From: Coleofasciculus sp040221695
Lineage (GTDB): Bacteria; Cyanobacteriota; Cyanobacteriia; Cyanobacteriales; Coleofasciculaceae
DNA: 64,000 nt
NCBI GenBank assembly: GCA_040221695.1
Contig: JAVKEA010000217.1
Direction: 5' to 3' (one strand)
Both the position numbers and the translations under genes were made by a program. This document shows positions 54,592-63,488 of the stretch, one piece after another; the first letter of the stretch is position 1; each line of letters starts with the position of its first letter. The notes under the pieces are model-generated. The model saw nothing but the letters and a program-made list of their open reading frames with translations, had not been told where the DNA came from and did not search any database.

Positions 54592-56055
54592 CTATTTGTC
54601 AGCGTGGGTTAACATCGCTGATCCTGTACCGGAAATATACCAGTTTAAGCACCCTCCCGCGATCGCAATTATGGCTAAACTGAATAAGACGGGAGCTAAA
54701 CCCAGCCAGGTTTCGGCTAAACCCGCTAAGGCTAAGGGCAGACTCAGGGCAATATTTACGCCATTATTTTGCAGTCCAAACACCTTCCCTCGCATCTCTT
54801 CCGGGGTTTCGGCTTGAATAGTGGTTTGCATGGGAATCCCTACCATCGCCCCACACATCCCCAACAGGGCAGTCATTCCTAACGCCATCCAGAGACTATG
54901 AGTAAATACTGATAACCCCACTAGCGCCGCTGACATGCCGATTGATCCATAGAGACTCAAGCGATTGTGGGTAAAATGCTGACCCCAATGTCCCAGAATC
55001 GCCGCACCCGCAGCCATTCCAATACCGCCCATTGCCAGTAAGAAGCCAAATTGGGAGGCTTTCATCCCTGGAAGGGTTTCGGCAAGTCGTACCGCTAACA
55101 CGGCTAAGGCGGCGAAAATGGAGAATAAAATCACTAATTGAATCATGGCATTGCGGACGCGCCGTTGCCGTTTGAGGTAAAGCAGTCCCTCCCAGATATC
55201 GGCAAATACGTGGGGGGTTTCACCTTCAGTCGGTTCCGTGTTTTCACCCGTTTTCAGCACTAGCAGCAACAATCCCGCGATCGCATACCCCCCGCCAACG
55301 ACGAATTCCTTGCCAAATTGCCAGTCAATCCCTAACTGCGCTACTAATTTATCGGTCAAGGCTAATAACGGATCACCCACGGCAAATCCAATAATCAAAG
55401 ATGCCATCATCGTCGTGGTATAAAGGGAATTCGCCGAGAGCAAATGACGACGCTTGACAATCAACGGAATAACCGCTTGTTCAGCCGGGGCAAAAAATTG
55501 GGTTAAGGTCGAAACTAAGAATGTGATAATCAACAAGCCATAGAAGCCGACGGGCAACTTATAGATGGGACTCCAATCCTGAGTCAGCCATAACACCGCC
55601 GGAACTGACCAAACCAAGACACCTCGCAGCAGATTCGTCGAGACAAGTACCGCCTTTTTTGACCAGCGATCCACGAACACCCCCGCCAAGGAACCAAACA
55701 GGACAGCCGGAATCGTAAACGCAATCATCAAGGCTGAAACCCAACCACTGATGCTGGTTCCCGCCTGCTGAAAGTGGCTAGCAATCAAGGCAATCATCAA
55801 CACCAGATAGATTTTATCGGCAAGCTGAGAAAAAACCTGACCACTCCACAAGGTTAAGAAATTACCATTTTTCAGAACGGGTACAAACCCCTGTTTGCCT
55901 GGTTCAGCAGTTGGTTCAGCCGTTTTCGCCGGGACGTTCTCTGCTTGACGCGGCGGCTGGTGAGGTTCTCGATAATTGCGCTTAGTCGCAGACGATGACT
56001 TTTTTTGGGCAGGATGTTGGTTAACTCGTTTGGATTCAGATTCAGATAATCGCAT
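54592..56055 (-). CDS. Major facilitator superfamily transporter
   Basis: The 487-residue protein has a basic, Gln/Pro-rich cytoplasmic extension (about 1-60), then twelve membrane helices. It contains the GQVFSQLADKIYLVLM motif and FGSLAGVFVDRWSKK (loop 2-3 MFS signature) and matches the MFS_3 exporter group, like EntS. The second half holds MAAGAAILGHWG and LLGMCGAMVGIPMQ. The substrate is unknown; the family exports siderophores, macrolides and other small molecules. The glycosyltransferase gene follows by 20 bases. Confidence 0.9.
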   Translation of the reverse strand: MRLSESESKRVNQHPAQKKSSSATKRNYREPHQPPRQAENVPAKTAEPTAEPGKQGFVPVLKNGNFLTLWSGQVFSQLADKIYLVLMIALIASHFQQAGTSISGWVSALMIAFTIPAVLFGSLAGVFVDRWSKKAVLVSTNLLRGVLVWSVPAVLWLTQDWSPIYKLPVGFYGLLIITFLVSTLTQFFAPAEQAVIPLIVKRRHLLSANSLYTTTMMASLIIGFAVGDPLLALTDKLVAQLGIDWQFGKEFVVGGGYAIAGLLLLVLKTGENTEPTEGETPHVFADIWEGLLYLKRQRRVRNAMIQLVILFSIFAALAVLAVRLAETLPGMKASQFGFLLAMGGIGMAAGAAILGHWGQHFTHNRLSLYGSIGMSAALVGLSVFTHSLWMALGMTALLGMCGAMVGIPMQTTIQAETPEEMRGKVFGLQNNGVNIALSLPLALAGLAETWLGLAPVLFSLAIIAIAGGCLNWYISGTGSAMLTHADK

Positions 56056-56450
56056 TCTTTACTCTTCAGTTGGCTGCTGTGGCTGATTAACCCCAATGGG
56101 TGAATCGTCCACTCCAGGTATTTTGATCGGTTTTGTATGAAACTACACTTTCTCTATCATCGCATGTGAACTACCCAGCGCTAATCTCTAATCAGGTAGA
56201 GTGTGGGCTTTTGACTTCGTGGAGGACTGCTTTCGCCGTAAAAACCGTCTATGTTCGTTTGTAGACAGATGCTAATTAGACCACAAATTATTTATTGGGA
56301 ATCGATTGCCATGATTTGCAGGATGTTCGGGATTATTGCGGTTGTAGGGGCGAGTCGCTGCACAAATATGGCGGTGTGAGAATTAACCTGTCTCGACTCG
56401 CCCTTGTCTAAAGATACGCGGTGTCCGGTAAATTATGATGTATGGCGAGT
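56056..56450. other. Intergenic region with variant palindromic element
   Basis: About 395 bases. The element at 56345-56404 with GGGGCGAGTCG/CGACTCGCCC ends is the only structure recognised; the rest shows no gene or repeat. Confidence 0.5.
56345..56404. repeat. Palindromic element with variant ends GGGGCGAGTCG/CGACTCGCCC
   Basis: Same size and layout as the GGGGCGGGTTT elements, but both arms changed in a complementary way, so that base pairing is kept. Confidence 0.7.
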
Positions 56451-57320
56451 CTATGATTCGGCAGACATCGCCAAGGCGTCTACTAACGTAGCTGAACGAA
56501 TGGAACGACCAAAGTGATACTGGGCATAATCCCGTAACATGCGCTCCACTTTTACCCAGAGGGGCGCGATCGCATCTAGGCATGACGGGGATAACTCAGC
56601 CGCCGCGAGCTGTTGTACTATTGTTAATTCAATGGCATTCAGTTTACAGGTCAACCGTGGCAGAGGGGATTGATCGACACCATGGCTACGGCTAGCAACG
56701 GGATGGAGTACCCTCTGAGGTTGAGACGCCTCTACCGCTAAACGATAGGTTCCACCCACCTCCACACTAAACCCAACCTGCCAATTCTGATCCGTAAAAT
56801 CAGGCTGAATCGGGTGCTGAGAGATACAACACTGTTGCACTTGCGGCGCAATCCCAGCTAACGCCAATAGGTGAAAAATCCCCTGGCAAAGGTGTGCCAA
56901 AAGGAGAGATGTTCCGGAGGGACTGCTGCTTAAGGGGGGTAACTGTTCCAATCGCCGCAGATGCTCATTAAACAAAGCGTACAATTCGGCTTGGGGTTGC
57001 TCACTTAGAGCATGACATAAGACTAATTCCGCTAGGTACTGACTTGCAGCTAGTTTCCCTAAATCCTTCGCCAATCCTGGATAGGATTCCAAGGTTTCAG
57101 CTTGAGTAATTTTATCAAGCGATCGCCCTTTGTAAATCAATAACTGATTCACCACAAACAAGCCCATTCTACCCGCCAATTTCGAGTTCTGTTTGCGGGA
57201 ACCTGGTGCCACTACCCGAATCAATCCCCACTCTGGCGTTAAAATCGTGACTAGGCGATCGGCTTCACCTAGCGGCATACTTTTTAGATTAATCCCCGTG
57301 GCGTTATAGGTTTTAGTCAT
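56451..57320 (-). CDS. recO: DNA repair protein RecO
   Basis: The 289-residue protein binds single-stranded DNA and loads RecA with RecF and RecR, and can anneal complementary strands. The N-terminal OB-fold (about 1-80) starts MTKTYNATGINLKSMPLGEADRLVTILT, and the middle helical part has ASQYLAELVLCHALSEQPQAELY. A central zinc-like set is incomplete. The first codon is the last unit of a heptamer array (the ATG at 57320), so its leader is repeat-derived. deoC lies upstream, and the gene order recO-deoC is common in cyanobacteria. Confidence 0.93.
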   Translation of the reverse strand: MTKTYNATGINLKSMPLGEADRLVTILTPEWGLIRVVAPGSRKQNSKLAGRMGLFVVNQLLIYKGRSLDKITQAETLESYPGLAKDLGKLAASQYLAELVLCHALSEQPQAELYALFNEHLRRLEQLPPLSSSPSGTSLLLAHLCQGIFHLLALAGIAPQVQQCCISQHPIQPDFTDQNWQVGFSVEVGGTYRLAVEASQPQRVLHPVASRSHGVDQSPLPRLTCKLNAIELTIVQQLAAAELSPSCLDAIAPLWVKVERMLRDYAQYHFGRSIRSATLVDALAMSAES

Positions 57321-57392
57321 TTGTCATTCGTCATTTGTCATTTGTCATTTGTCATTCGTCATTTGTCATTTGTCATTTGTCATTTGTCATTC
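57315..57392. repeat. Heptamer array (TTTGTCA)n at the recO start
   Basis: About eleven TTTGTCA and TTCGTCA units. On the minus strand the terminal unit supplies the recO ATG. Confidence 0.95.
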
Positions 57393-57415
57393 ATGTCAAG
57401 ACTCTCGGATTTGGT

Positions 57416-57479
57416 GGGGGCGGGTTTAGTTCCGTTAATGGTTTGAGTCGCCACATTATTGGTCAAACCCGCCCCTACA
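57416..57479. repeat. GGGGCGGGTTT/AAACCCGCCCC palindromic element, copy 6
   Basis: Inverted ends with a divergent centre (TAATGGTTTGAGTCGCC). It lies between recO's leader array and deoC. Confidence 0.8.
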
Positions 57480-57489
57480 TACTTAAACC

Positions 57490-58161
57490 TCATTCCTCGC
57501 CTTTTTCCTCACGCTGTTGCAACAACTCTGGTCCACGAGAGGTTCCTAATCGGGTTGCTCCGGCTATGACTAAATCTAACGCTTGTTCGATGGTGCGGAT
57601 ACCTCCTGAAGCTTTAATCCCGATTTGTCCTTTTGTTAAGTCTTTCAAAAATTTGACATCCGACACTGTTGCACCTCCATGCCAACCTGTACTGGTTTTG
57701 AGATATTGCGCCCCAGCATCAATGCAGATTTCGGCGGCGAGTTGTTTTTCAGTGTCAGTTAAAAGCGTTGTTTCTAAGATAACTTTGACGGTTTGCCCGG
57801 TTTCCTCGCAGATTGGGGCAATTTCGCGATAGATAGCGTCGGTGTTCCCGGTTTTTAATGCCCCTAAATGAAGCACGACATCCAATTCCGTCGCGCCATT
57901 TTCTACTGCTTCTTGGGCTTCGTAGAGTTTAGCCGCAGTTGTGGTAGCACCACTGGGAAAGCCAATTACGGTACAAACCTTGGGCGTTTTGTTGTGTAAG
58001 AGTTCAGCCGCGAGTTTGACGTACACTGGATAGACACAGACTGTGGCAAACTGAAATCGATCAGCTTCACGACACCATTTTTCCACCTGTTCGGGTGTCG
58101 CCGTGGGCGAGAGGAGGGCATGATCAATGAGAGGTGCAATATCGATATCAGGATAATCCAT
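57490..58161 (-). CDS. deoC: Deoxyribose-phosphate aldolase
   Basis: The 223-residue class I aldolase splits 2-deoxyribose-5-phosphate into glyceraldehyde-3-phosphate and acetaldehyde. The Schiff-base Lys is in YLKTSTGWHGGA, and a second Lys is in GIKASGGIRT. The N terminus DIAPLIDHALLSPTAT and VCTVIGFPSGATTTAAK are typical. The length is normal. It is on the same strand as recO, with the repeat-rich gap of about 170 bases between them, so co-transcription would have to cross the repeats. Confidence 0.95.
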   Translation of the reverse strand: MDYPDIDIAPLIDHALLSPTATPEQVEKWCREADRFQFATVCVYPVYVKLAAELLHNKTPKVCTVIGFPSGATTTAAKLYEAQEAVENGATELDVVLHLGALKTGNTDAIYREIAPICEETGQTVKVILETTLLTDTEKQLAAEICIDAGAQYLKTSTGWHGGATVSDVKFLKDLTKGQIGIKASGGIRTIEQALDLVIAGATRLGTSRGPELLQQREEKGEE

Positions 58162-58216
58162 TGCGATCGCGTTTCTACTTTATAAAACCTAACACCTAAA
58201 ACCTAACACCTAACAC

Positions 58217-58903
58217 CTACTGAAGTGATGCCAAGTCTTGAACAAAATCTTGATGATCTTGACTGGCTAATCCCTGCTGCAATACGTCTAAAACCTTGGC
58301 TAAATCTCCAGCTAATAACGCGGCTCTATCTAGCCACAATCCTGAAAAAACAGTTGAACACAGAATCCCTTCGCGATTAGGTTTAAGTTTAGTATAGTCT
58401 CCTTCCCTTAACCTAAACCAATCCAATTCACCGTTTTCAACTCGCCACACTAAATACTCTTGTACTCCATTACGGCGATACACATTGAGTTTTTGGTGCA
58501 AATCAATGGAAACACTACTAGCCGCAATTTCTACGATCAACTCAGGCGCACCTTCGATATAATCATCGTCGCTAATTGTTGATTGTCCACCGACTTTAAT
58601 TCTCAGAATAGCATCCGGTTGAGGTTCGTTATCCAGATCCAGCCTAACTGTACAATTGTCGCCCAATTGCAGATTAGGAGTGAAACTTGTGTAGAAGCCT
58701 AGCCACAGCATAATATGAGCATGGGGTTCGCCATGTTGCGTAATCCTGAGGGGAGATGCCATATAAACGATTCCTTCAATTAATTCGGCTTTTTTCAGAT
58801 CAGGCATAGCCGAATAGCGATGCTCAAATTCAAAACGGTTGAGTTTGTCGCCGTTTTCTAAGCGGGGAATTGTTAATCGAGGAGAGAGTTTTGTCGATGT
58901 CAT
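58217..58903 (-). CDS. Uma2 family endonuclease-like protein
   Basis: From the ATG at 58903 this encodes 228 residues; a GTG at 58912 adds three. It belongs to the Uma2 (DUF820) PD-(D/E)XK group, common in cyanobacteria in many copies. Catalytic motifs are PDAILRI and APELIVEIAASSVSIDL, then KLNVYRRNGVQEYLVW. The C-terminal part is a Leu/Gln-rich helical tail. The family is widely predicted to be nuclease-like, but its role is not settled. It is alone on its strand, about 55 bases upstream of deoC. Confidence 0.88.
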   Translation of the reverse strand: MTSTKLSPRLTIPRLENGDKLNRFEFEHRYSAMPDLKKAELIEGIVYMASPLRITQHGEPHAHIMLWLGFYTSFTPNLQLGDNCTVRLDLDNEPQPDAILRIKVGGQSTISDDDYIEGAPELIVEIAASSVSIDLHQKLNVYRRNGVQEYLVWRVENGELDWFRLREGDYTKLKPNREGILCSTVFSGLWLDRAALLAGDLAKVLDVLQQGLASQDHQDFVQDLASLQ

Positions 58904-59002
58904 AGTTACCACTCGCGATCGCTGCCTTTATTATCCTTTTAAATACTAGCATCTACGCCCATTTGGGCGTAGGGAAGAATTTGACCTGTAGAATGTGAAA
59001 AA

Positions 59003-60433
59003 CTACTGAATTTTGGGATTTTCCATCTCTTGACGCAGTTGATCGGCTTCTTCTAAAGTGGCTTCGGGATCTTCATCGGTTGAACGTTGTACATAATTTA
59101 TCTTCAGTTCTTCTAACAAGTCAGACAGCAACGACTGAAGTTCTAGCTGTGTTGCCTCATCCTGTAATTCTTCCCGCAGGGCGTACTTAAAATTGTGACT
59201 CAGTTGGTCAAACAGTTGTCGCCCTTGTAAATCAGAATAAGAGGTAGCCAGGACTTCGTAGGTTGTCTTAGCTAAATAATTGGAAAGGTTTTCCATAACC
59301 TCTTTGGGCAACCCTTTCATTCCCGGTACTTGTCGCAATCCGGTGTAAAAATCTGATTGTTGCAGCGCTCCTTTGAGACTATGATGTAATAATGCCTGTA
59401 AATCGGGTTGAACTTGCGGTAAAACTTTATAAATAGAGAGTTCTAAGAGGCGATCGGTGATGGCATCGACTTTATTAATATCGCTAACTTGGACATACGT
59501 CTCAGGTTGCAATATGGCACGCGCCATATCTCCTTTGTCAACAGATTCTTTGGTTTGATTAATCAGTCGCACCATCAAAAACATCGATACCCGATCTGCC
59601 AAATACGCTGCTGGTTCATGGGTGACTTGTGCTAAAATTCGCTCCATATTGAACAATCCTGATTGATGCGATCGCACAGATACCGGAATAATCCGTAACC
59701 AGCGCCAGGTGGGAAGGAGTAGCAGCATGTCGTACCAGCGCCGCCAGAGGGTATCTCCCCATGTCAACTTCTCTTGGCGTCGAGAAATAAAGAAGGTACG
59801 GAATAAAAGCTCAATCCCAAAAAAGGCAATAAAATAAAGGTCAATACGCCAGAAGTTATCAACGAGTTGACCATTTTCATCGGTGGGTCGAAAATAGTTA
59901 CTGTTTAGTAGCGGTCGAATATCGCTGTTAAAGAATGAGAGGGCGTTTTCCCAGCCTACTTGCGCTAGATACTCCTGTCGCCAAAATCTTGCAAAGGCTT
60001 GCTTGGCTGATTCCGTATTCAGATGATCGCGCATTCGCCGCTTCAGTTTAGCGAATGTACCAAACTTGTTGGCTGCCAAAAATGGGTTCTCTTCAATCAG
60101 GTCATTACTTTGTTGGCGCAACTCTTGCAAGACTGGTTCAATTGGCGGTGCTTGCAGTCCCTGTTGGGAGATTTGTACGGTTAAAGCATCAACGGTATTG
60201 AGGTAACGTTGGGTATCCGGATGAGGCTCAATACTTTTAACCGGGTCATAGACTGTCACAATCTTAGGAAATTCTCGCACATAAACATCCCGCAATGGGA
60301 TATAGCTGAGATTGAATAATGCCAGCAGGATATTCGCCCATGCAATTAAGGCGGTGAGCTTATTCCACCAGTTCCGACCCCGGTTTTTGTAGGAATCGGC
60401 ATGGGTTTCCTGCGTTAGAGCTTGTTCTGCCAT
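59003..60433 (-). CDS. Conserved membrane protein of unknown function
   Basis: The 476-residue protein has two clear hydrophobic segments (about residues 28-47 and 196-217), the first in LTALIAWANILLALFNLSYI and the second in IDLYFIAFFGIELLFRTFF. A segment LLLLPTWRWLRIIPV after residue 240 may also touch the membrane. Between them is a soluble helical part (about 75-190), and the C-terminal half (about 260-476) is helical, charged and acidic at its end. I do not recognise a family; the pattern of a short membrane anchor with large cytoplasmic domains suggests an ion channel-like or scaffold protein (weak inference). Confidence 0.65.
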   Translation of the reverse strand: MAEQALTQETHADSYKNRGRNWWNKLTALIAWANILLALFNLSYIPLRDVYVREFPKIVTVYDPVKSIEPHPDTQRYLNTVDALTVQISQQGLQAPPIEPVLQELRQQSNDLIEENPFLAANKFGTFAKLKRRMRDHLNTESAKQAFARFWRQEYLAQVGWENALSFFNSDIRPLLNSNYFRPTDENGQLVDNFWRIDLYFIAFFGIELLFRTFFISRRQEKLTWGDTLWRRWYDMLLLLPTWRWLRIIPVSVRSHQSGLFNMERILAQVTHEPAAYLADRVSMFLMVRLINQTKESVDKGDMARAILQPETYVQVSDINKVDAITDRLLELSIYKVLPQVQPDLQALLHHSLKGALQQSDFYTGLRQVPGMKGLPKEVMENLSNYLAKTTYEVLATSYSDLQGRQLFDQLSHNFKYALREELQDEATQLELQSLLSDLLEELKINYVQRSTDEDPEATLEEADQLRQEMENPKIQ

Positions 60434-60686
60434 TTCCCCGTTGAATAATCACTGCAAACAAATCGGGGCAAGTGCATCACCCCTATTTCAACTGAGCGTA
60501 TCAGACGCTACAGTAAATTAGTTATCTCCCTAGATAGAAGACAGAACTGGATTATATCATTCAATAGATAGATGCATGAACCCGACGAATCCCTCAATAA
60601 TGAGTGAGGAATTAAAAATTTATGGTTTAATCCAGCCTTTTCGAGGTATATTTAGGTTAAGTTTTTGACGTTAACGAGGTATTCTT

Positions 60687-60992
60687 ATGGCTACCGAACC
60701 AGACCAGCAACAGATATACCGAGACAAAGTGCAAGCTGAGTTAAACAAGCTAAATGCTCAGGTTGATGAAATGAAAGCCAAGGCAGCCCAAGCCCAGGCT
60801 GATGCTCAGATTCAGTACAATAGCCATCTTGAGGAACTGCAAACCAGACAGGTTGCCGTACAAAAGAAACTGGAAGAACTCCAGGCGGCTAGTCAAGATG
60901 CTTGGGAAGATATCAAAATTGGTGTAGAAGCCGCTTGGCTGGATTTACAGCAGTCCTTCCAAAATGCTGTTGCCAAATTTGATCAAAAATAG
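60687..60992 (+). CDS. Small coiled-coil protein
   Basis: The 101-residue protein is almost entirely helical, with heptad patterns from residue 10 to 70 (VQAELNKLNAQVDEMKAKAAQAQADAQ-type) and a last helix with DAWEDIKIGVEAAWLDLQQSFQNAVAKF. The latter part is like that of conserved cyanobacterial coiled-coil proteins of unknown role. The Glu/Ala/Gln content is high, and there is no membrane segment. GAGG lies about nine bases before ATG. It is followed by palindromic elements. Confidence 0.75.
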   Translation: MATEPDQQQIYRDKVQAELNKLNAQVDEMKAKAAQAQADAQIQYNSHLEELQTRQVAVQKKLEELQAASQDAWEDIKIGVEAAWLDLQQSFQNAVAKFDQK

Positions 60993-61042
60993 TGATTGGA
61001 GATTAGCTAGCCCTTAACTTTGCTCAGGGAAAATGGTTTGTA

Positions 61043-61103
61043 TGGGCGGGTTTAGGAACTTTCTTTTAGCTGTGGATAAGAACGTTTGTTCAAAACCCGC
61101 CCT
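61043..61103. repeat. GGGCGGGTTT/AAACCCGCCC palindromic element, copy 7
   Basis: Centre with GGAACTTTCTTTTAGC and GATAAGAACGTTTGTTC, close to those at 13951 and 31847. Confidence 0.75.
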
Positions 61104-61114
61104 GACCGATGTGC

Positions 61115-61167
61115 AGGGGCGGATTTGGCTATTATATTGTTACCTTAATGTTACTCAACCCGCCCTC
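61115..61167. repeat. GGGGCGGATTT/AACCCGCCC palindromic element, copy 8
   Basis: Slightly shorter, with imperfect arms. It follows the previous copy after eleven bases, so the two form a tandem pair. Confidence 0.65.
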
Positions 61168-61393
61168 ATCTCCCCAGCCCCCCTGCATCTCCTTTACTTT
61201 TCACGGGATCTGGAAAACCTCTCTCCAAACCTCTCTCCTACAAGGAAAGAGGCTTTGAATTCTCCCCTTCCGTGCAAAAAAAGCGAAGCATCCGCTGTCC
61301 TCCCCCTTCCCTCGCAGGGAAGGGGGCTGGGGGGTTAGGTTTGATATCGATTTTTCTAAATGGCGTGAAAAGTTAGCTGCACCTCCACCCATC

Positions 61394-62182
61394 TCAAGCT
61401 CCCATTCCCGAATACTGCTTCAATCCCTTGCGCCACAACCAGCGATTGACGCCAAAAAATAACAATCCCCAACCCACCATAACCAAAATTCCTTGGACAA
61501 TATTAACAGGTAGCCCCACTAACAACGCGGCGGGAAAATGAGCCAAGTAAGGGAAAGGTGTCCACTCGGCAACGGCTCGGACTGTAGGGGGAAAAACTTC
61601 CAACGGTGCCATCATTCCTGACAGAAACAAATAGAATAAATACCAAAATTGTTCCAGTGAACTGGCTCGCTCTGTCCAAAATGCAAATAAGGCAAAGGTA
61701 TATTGGATTAAAAATCGTAGGGCAAATGCCATTGTCGTGATGAATATAAACAATAGTATATCACCCAAACCAGGCAACCAAAAGGCTGGGGGATAGAGGA
61801 GAAAGAACAAACCTAAAAGTATAACCGATAAAGGTAGGCGAACAAAGCGTTCAGATAGATGACCTGCAACATGATGCCATACAGGATCAATGGGTTGCAG
61901 GAGTTTAGGAGATAGTCTGCCCTCTACCACTTCTCGTTCAAAATCAAAAATCATCCACACCACAGTAAACTGGCGAACGATAAAAACGGATAGGAAGTAA
62001 CGCATAAATTCTTCAGGAGTTAGTTCAAACTCCCCGGCTTGAGATGCCTGCATCCAAACTCCCATAAGAATCAGCGGCAAGCTGTTAGACAGTATCCAAA
62101 AAAAAAGCTCTGCTCGGTATTCCAACATGTGAGCATAGTACACAGATAGAAATATCTTACTGGTATAAATTAATCGCTTCAT
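61394..62182 (-). CDS. ABC-2 type exporter permease
   Basis: The 262-residue protein has six membrane helices, with the layout of the ABC2_membrane_6 group that pairs with NatA-like ATPases: YYAHMLEYRAELFFWILSN at the start, DFEREVVEGRLSPKLLQPIDPVWHHV in the first cytoplasmic loop and FYLFLSGMMAPLEVFP after helix 4. The substrate is unknown. The partner ATPase is encoded upstream at 62499-63482 on the same strand, separated by a 316-base repeat cluster. Many such systems have two different permease genes; only one is present here. Confidence 0.88.
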   Translation of the reverse strand: MKRLIYTSKIFLSVYYAHMLEYRAELFFWILSNSLPLILMGVWMQASQAGEFELTPEEFMRYFLSVFIVRQFTVVWMIFDFEREVVEGRLSPKLLQPIDPVWHHVAGHLSERFVRLPLSVILLGLFFLLYPPAFWLPGLGDILLFIFITTMAFALRFLIQYTFALFAFWTERASSLEQFWYLFYLFLSGMMAPLEVFPPTVRAVAEWTPFPYLAHFPAALLVGLPVNIVQGILVMVGWGLLFFGVNRWLWRKGLKQYSGMGA

Positions 62183-62266
62183 AGTAATTAGACGCTGCTG
62201 AATCAGTATTGTGGTGGGGGAGATGGGGAAGGTAAATAATTAATGACTAGAAAAAAGTTTTCTATG

Positions 62267-62413
62267 TAGGGGCGGGTTTCACTACTATCGTTTGAAATGG
62301 TGCGTTACGCTACCCTACCCTACCCTACCCTACCCCTCGGGAACGCTTCGCGAACGGGAACGCTTCGCGAACGGGAACGCTGCGCGAACGCTAACGCACC
62401 CTACACCCGCCCT
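62267..62413. repeat. GGGGCGGGTTT element, copy 9, interrupted by two tandem repeats
   Basis: The left arm GGGGCGGGTTTC at 62269 and the right arm ACACCCGCCC near 62404 are 120 bases apart. Between lie (TACCC)5 at 62311-62337 and three copies of a 17-18-base unit GGGAACGCTTCGCGAAC at 62339-62390. Confidence 0.7.
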
Positions 62414-62432
62414 GTCCAAATGATTAATTTCT

Positions 62433-62497
62433 GGACAAATGACCAATGACAAATGACAAATGACCAATGACCAATGACCAATGACCAATGACCAAAA
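62433..62497. repeat. Heptamer array (AATGACC)n
   Basis: About nine units of CAATGAC and AAATGAC, ending close to the 3' end of the ATPase gene at 62499. Confidence 0.9.
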
Positions 62498-62498
62498 A

Positions 62499-63482
62499 TC
62501 ACGAAACAACTCCGGCTCGGAAAACCCGACCGATGACTTCTTCGATGGGGGGGTCACTAACCGTTAAATCTATCACCTCTAAATCCGCCAAAATCCGAGC
62601 CACGGTACTTGTCAGCTTTTCACGCTGTACGAGGAAACGTACTGCTAACCCATCCACCGCTTCTATTTCTGCATAACCTGATAACTCCTCTTTTGACAAG
62701 GGTTGAGCCAGTTCTACTTTCACCTCCCGATAGGGAGCAAAGCGATTGAGGAGTCCCTCCAAGCTGCCATCATAAATCATCTGTCCTTCATAAATTAGCA
62801 GCACTCGCTGACACAGCGCCGTAATATCTGCCATGTAGTGACTGGTCAATAAAACCGTGGCTCCCGTGCGCTGGTTGTACTCGCGTAAGAAATTCCGCAC
62901 CGCTAATTGTGCATTAACATCCAATCCCAACGTCGGTTCATCTAAAAATAAGACTTGGGGTTGATGCAAAAGCGCCGCCAGTAATTCAGCTTTCATGCGT
63001 TCTCCGAGGGAGAGTTTCCGCACGGGTTGCGTGAGTTTGGCTTCTAAAGATAACATTTCTGCCAGTTCCCCGACACGACGTTGAAACTGGTTGTGAGAAA
63101 TTCCATAAACGGCGGCGTTGATTCTCAGGGAATCCAAGGCGGGTAAGTCCCAAAGCAGTTGTTGCTTTTGACCCATGACTAGGGTAATCTGCTGCAAAAA
63201 GTTGGATTCCCGCTGAAATGGCTGATGACCCGCCACCTTAACCTCACCCCCGGAAGGGTGAACCAGTCCGGTGAGCATTTTCAACGTCGTGGTTTTACCG
63301 GCACCATTGGGACCGAGAAATCCCACCACTTCCCCCGTACCAATTTCAAAGGAAACATTTTGTACAGCAACGACAGAGCGGTACTTTCGGCGCAAAAAGT
63401 GGGTGAGAGTCCCCTTAATACCGGGTTGTTTGACCGCTACGGGGTAGACTTTGCTCAGATTTTGAGCCACAACAATAGACAT
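62499..63482 (-). CDS. ABC transporter ATP-binding protein
   Basis: The 327-residue ATPase drives the exporter permease at 61394. Walker A is GPNGAGKTT near residue 56, the signature is LSLGERMKAELLAAL (LSxGE rather than LSGGQ), and Walker B is VLFLDEPTLGLD with the switch His in LLTSHY. A C-terminal extension (about 230-327) ends VSDPPIEEVIGRVF. The gene starts seven bases after the stop of the HD-fragment gene on the same strand, so the three may be one operon. The substrate is not known. Confidence 0.93.
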   Translation of the reverse strand: MSIVVAQNLSKVYPVAVKQPGIKGTLTHFLRRKYRSVVAVQNVSFEIGTGEVVGFLGPNGAGKTTTLKMLTGLVHPSGGEVKVAGHQPFQRESNFLQQITLVMGQKQQLLWDLPALDSLRINAAVYGISHNQFQRRVGELAEMLSLEAKLTQPVRKLSLGERMKAELLAALLHQPQVLFLDEPTLGLDVNAQLAVRNFLREYNQRTGATVLLTSHYMADITALCQRVLLIYEGQMIYDGSLEGLLNRFAPYREVKVELAQPLSKEELSGYAEIEAVDGLAVRFLVQREKLTSTVARILADLEVIDLTVSDPPIEEVIGRVFRAGVVS

Positions 63483-63488
63483 AATATT

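Larger units (their letters stand above)
60993..61393. other. Intergenic region with paired palindromic elements
   Basis: About 400 bases with two GGGCGGGTTT-type elements side by side (61043-61103 and 61115-61167) and CTCCTACAAGG/CCCTTCCCTCGCAGGG sequences to about 61340. No gene is supported. Confidence 0.5.
62183..62498. repeat. Nested repeat cluster between ABC exporter genes
   Basis: A GGGGCGGGTTT element is interrupted by TACCC pentamers and three GGGAACGCTTCGCGAAC units, then followed by a heptamer array. All lie between the ATPase and permease genes of one exporter. Confidence 0.75.

Noticed and set aside
61033..61338. 101-residue plus-strand open frame
   Set aside because: It is composed of two palindromic elements and C-rich repeat DNA.
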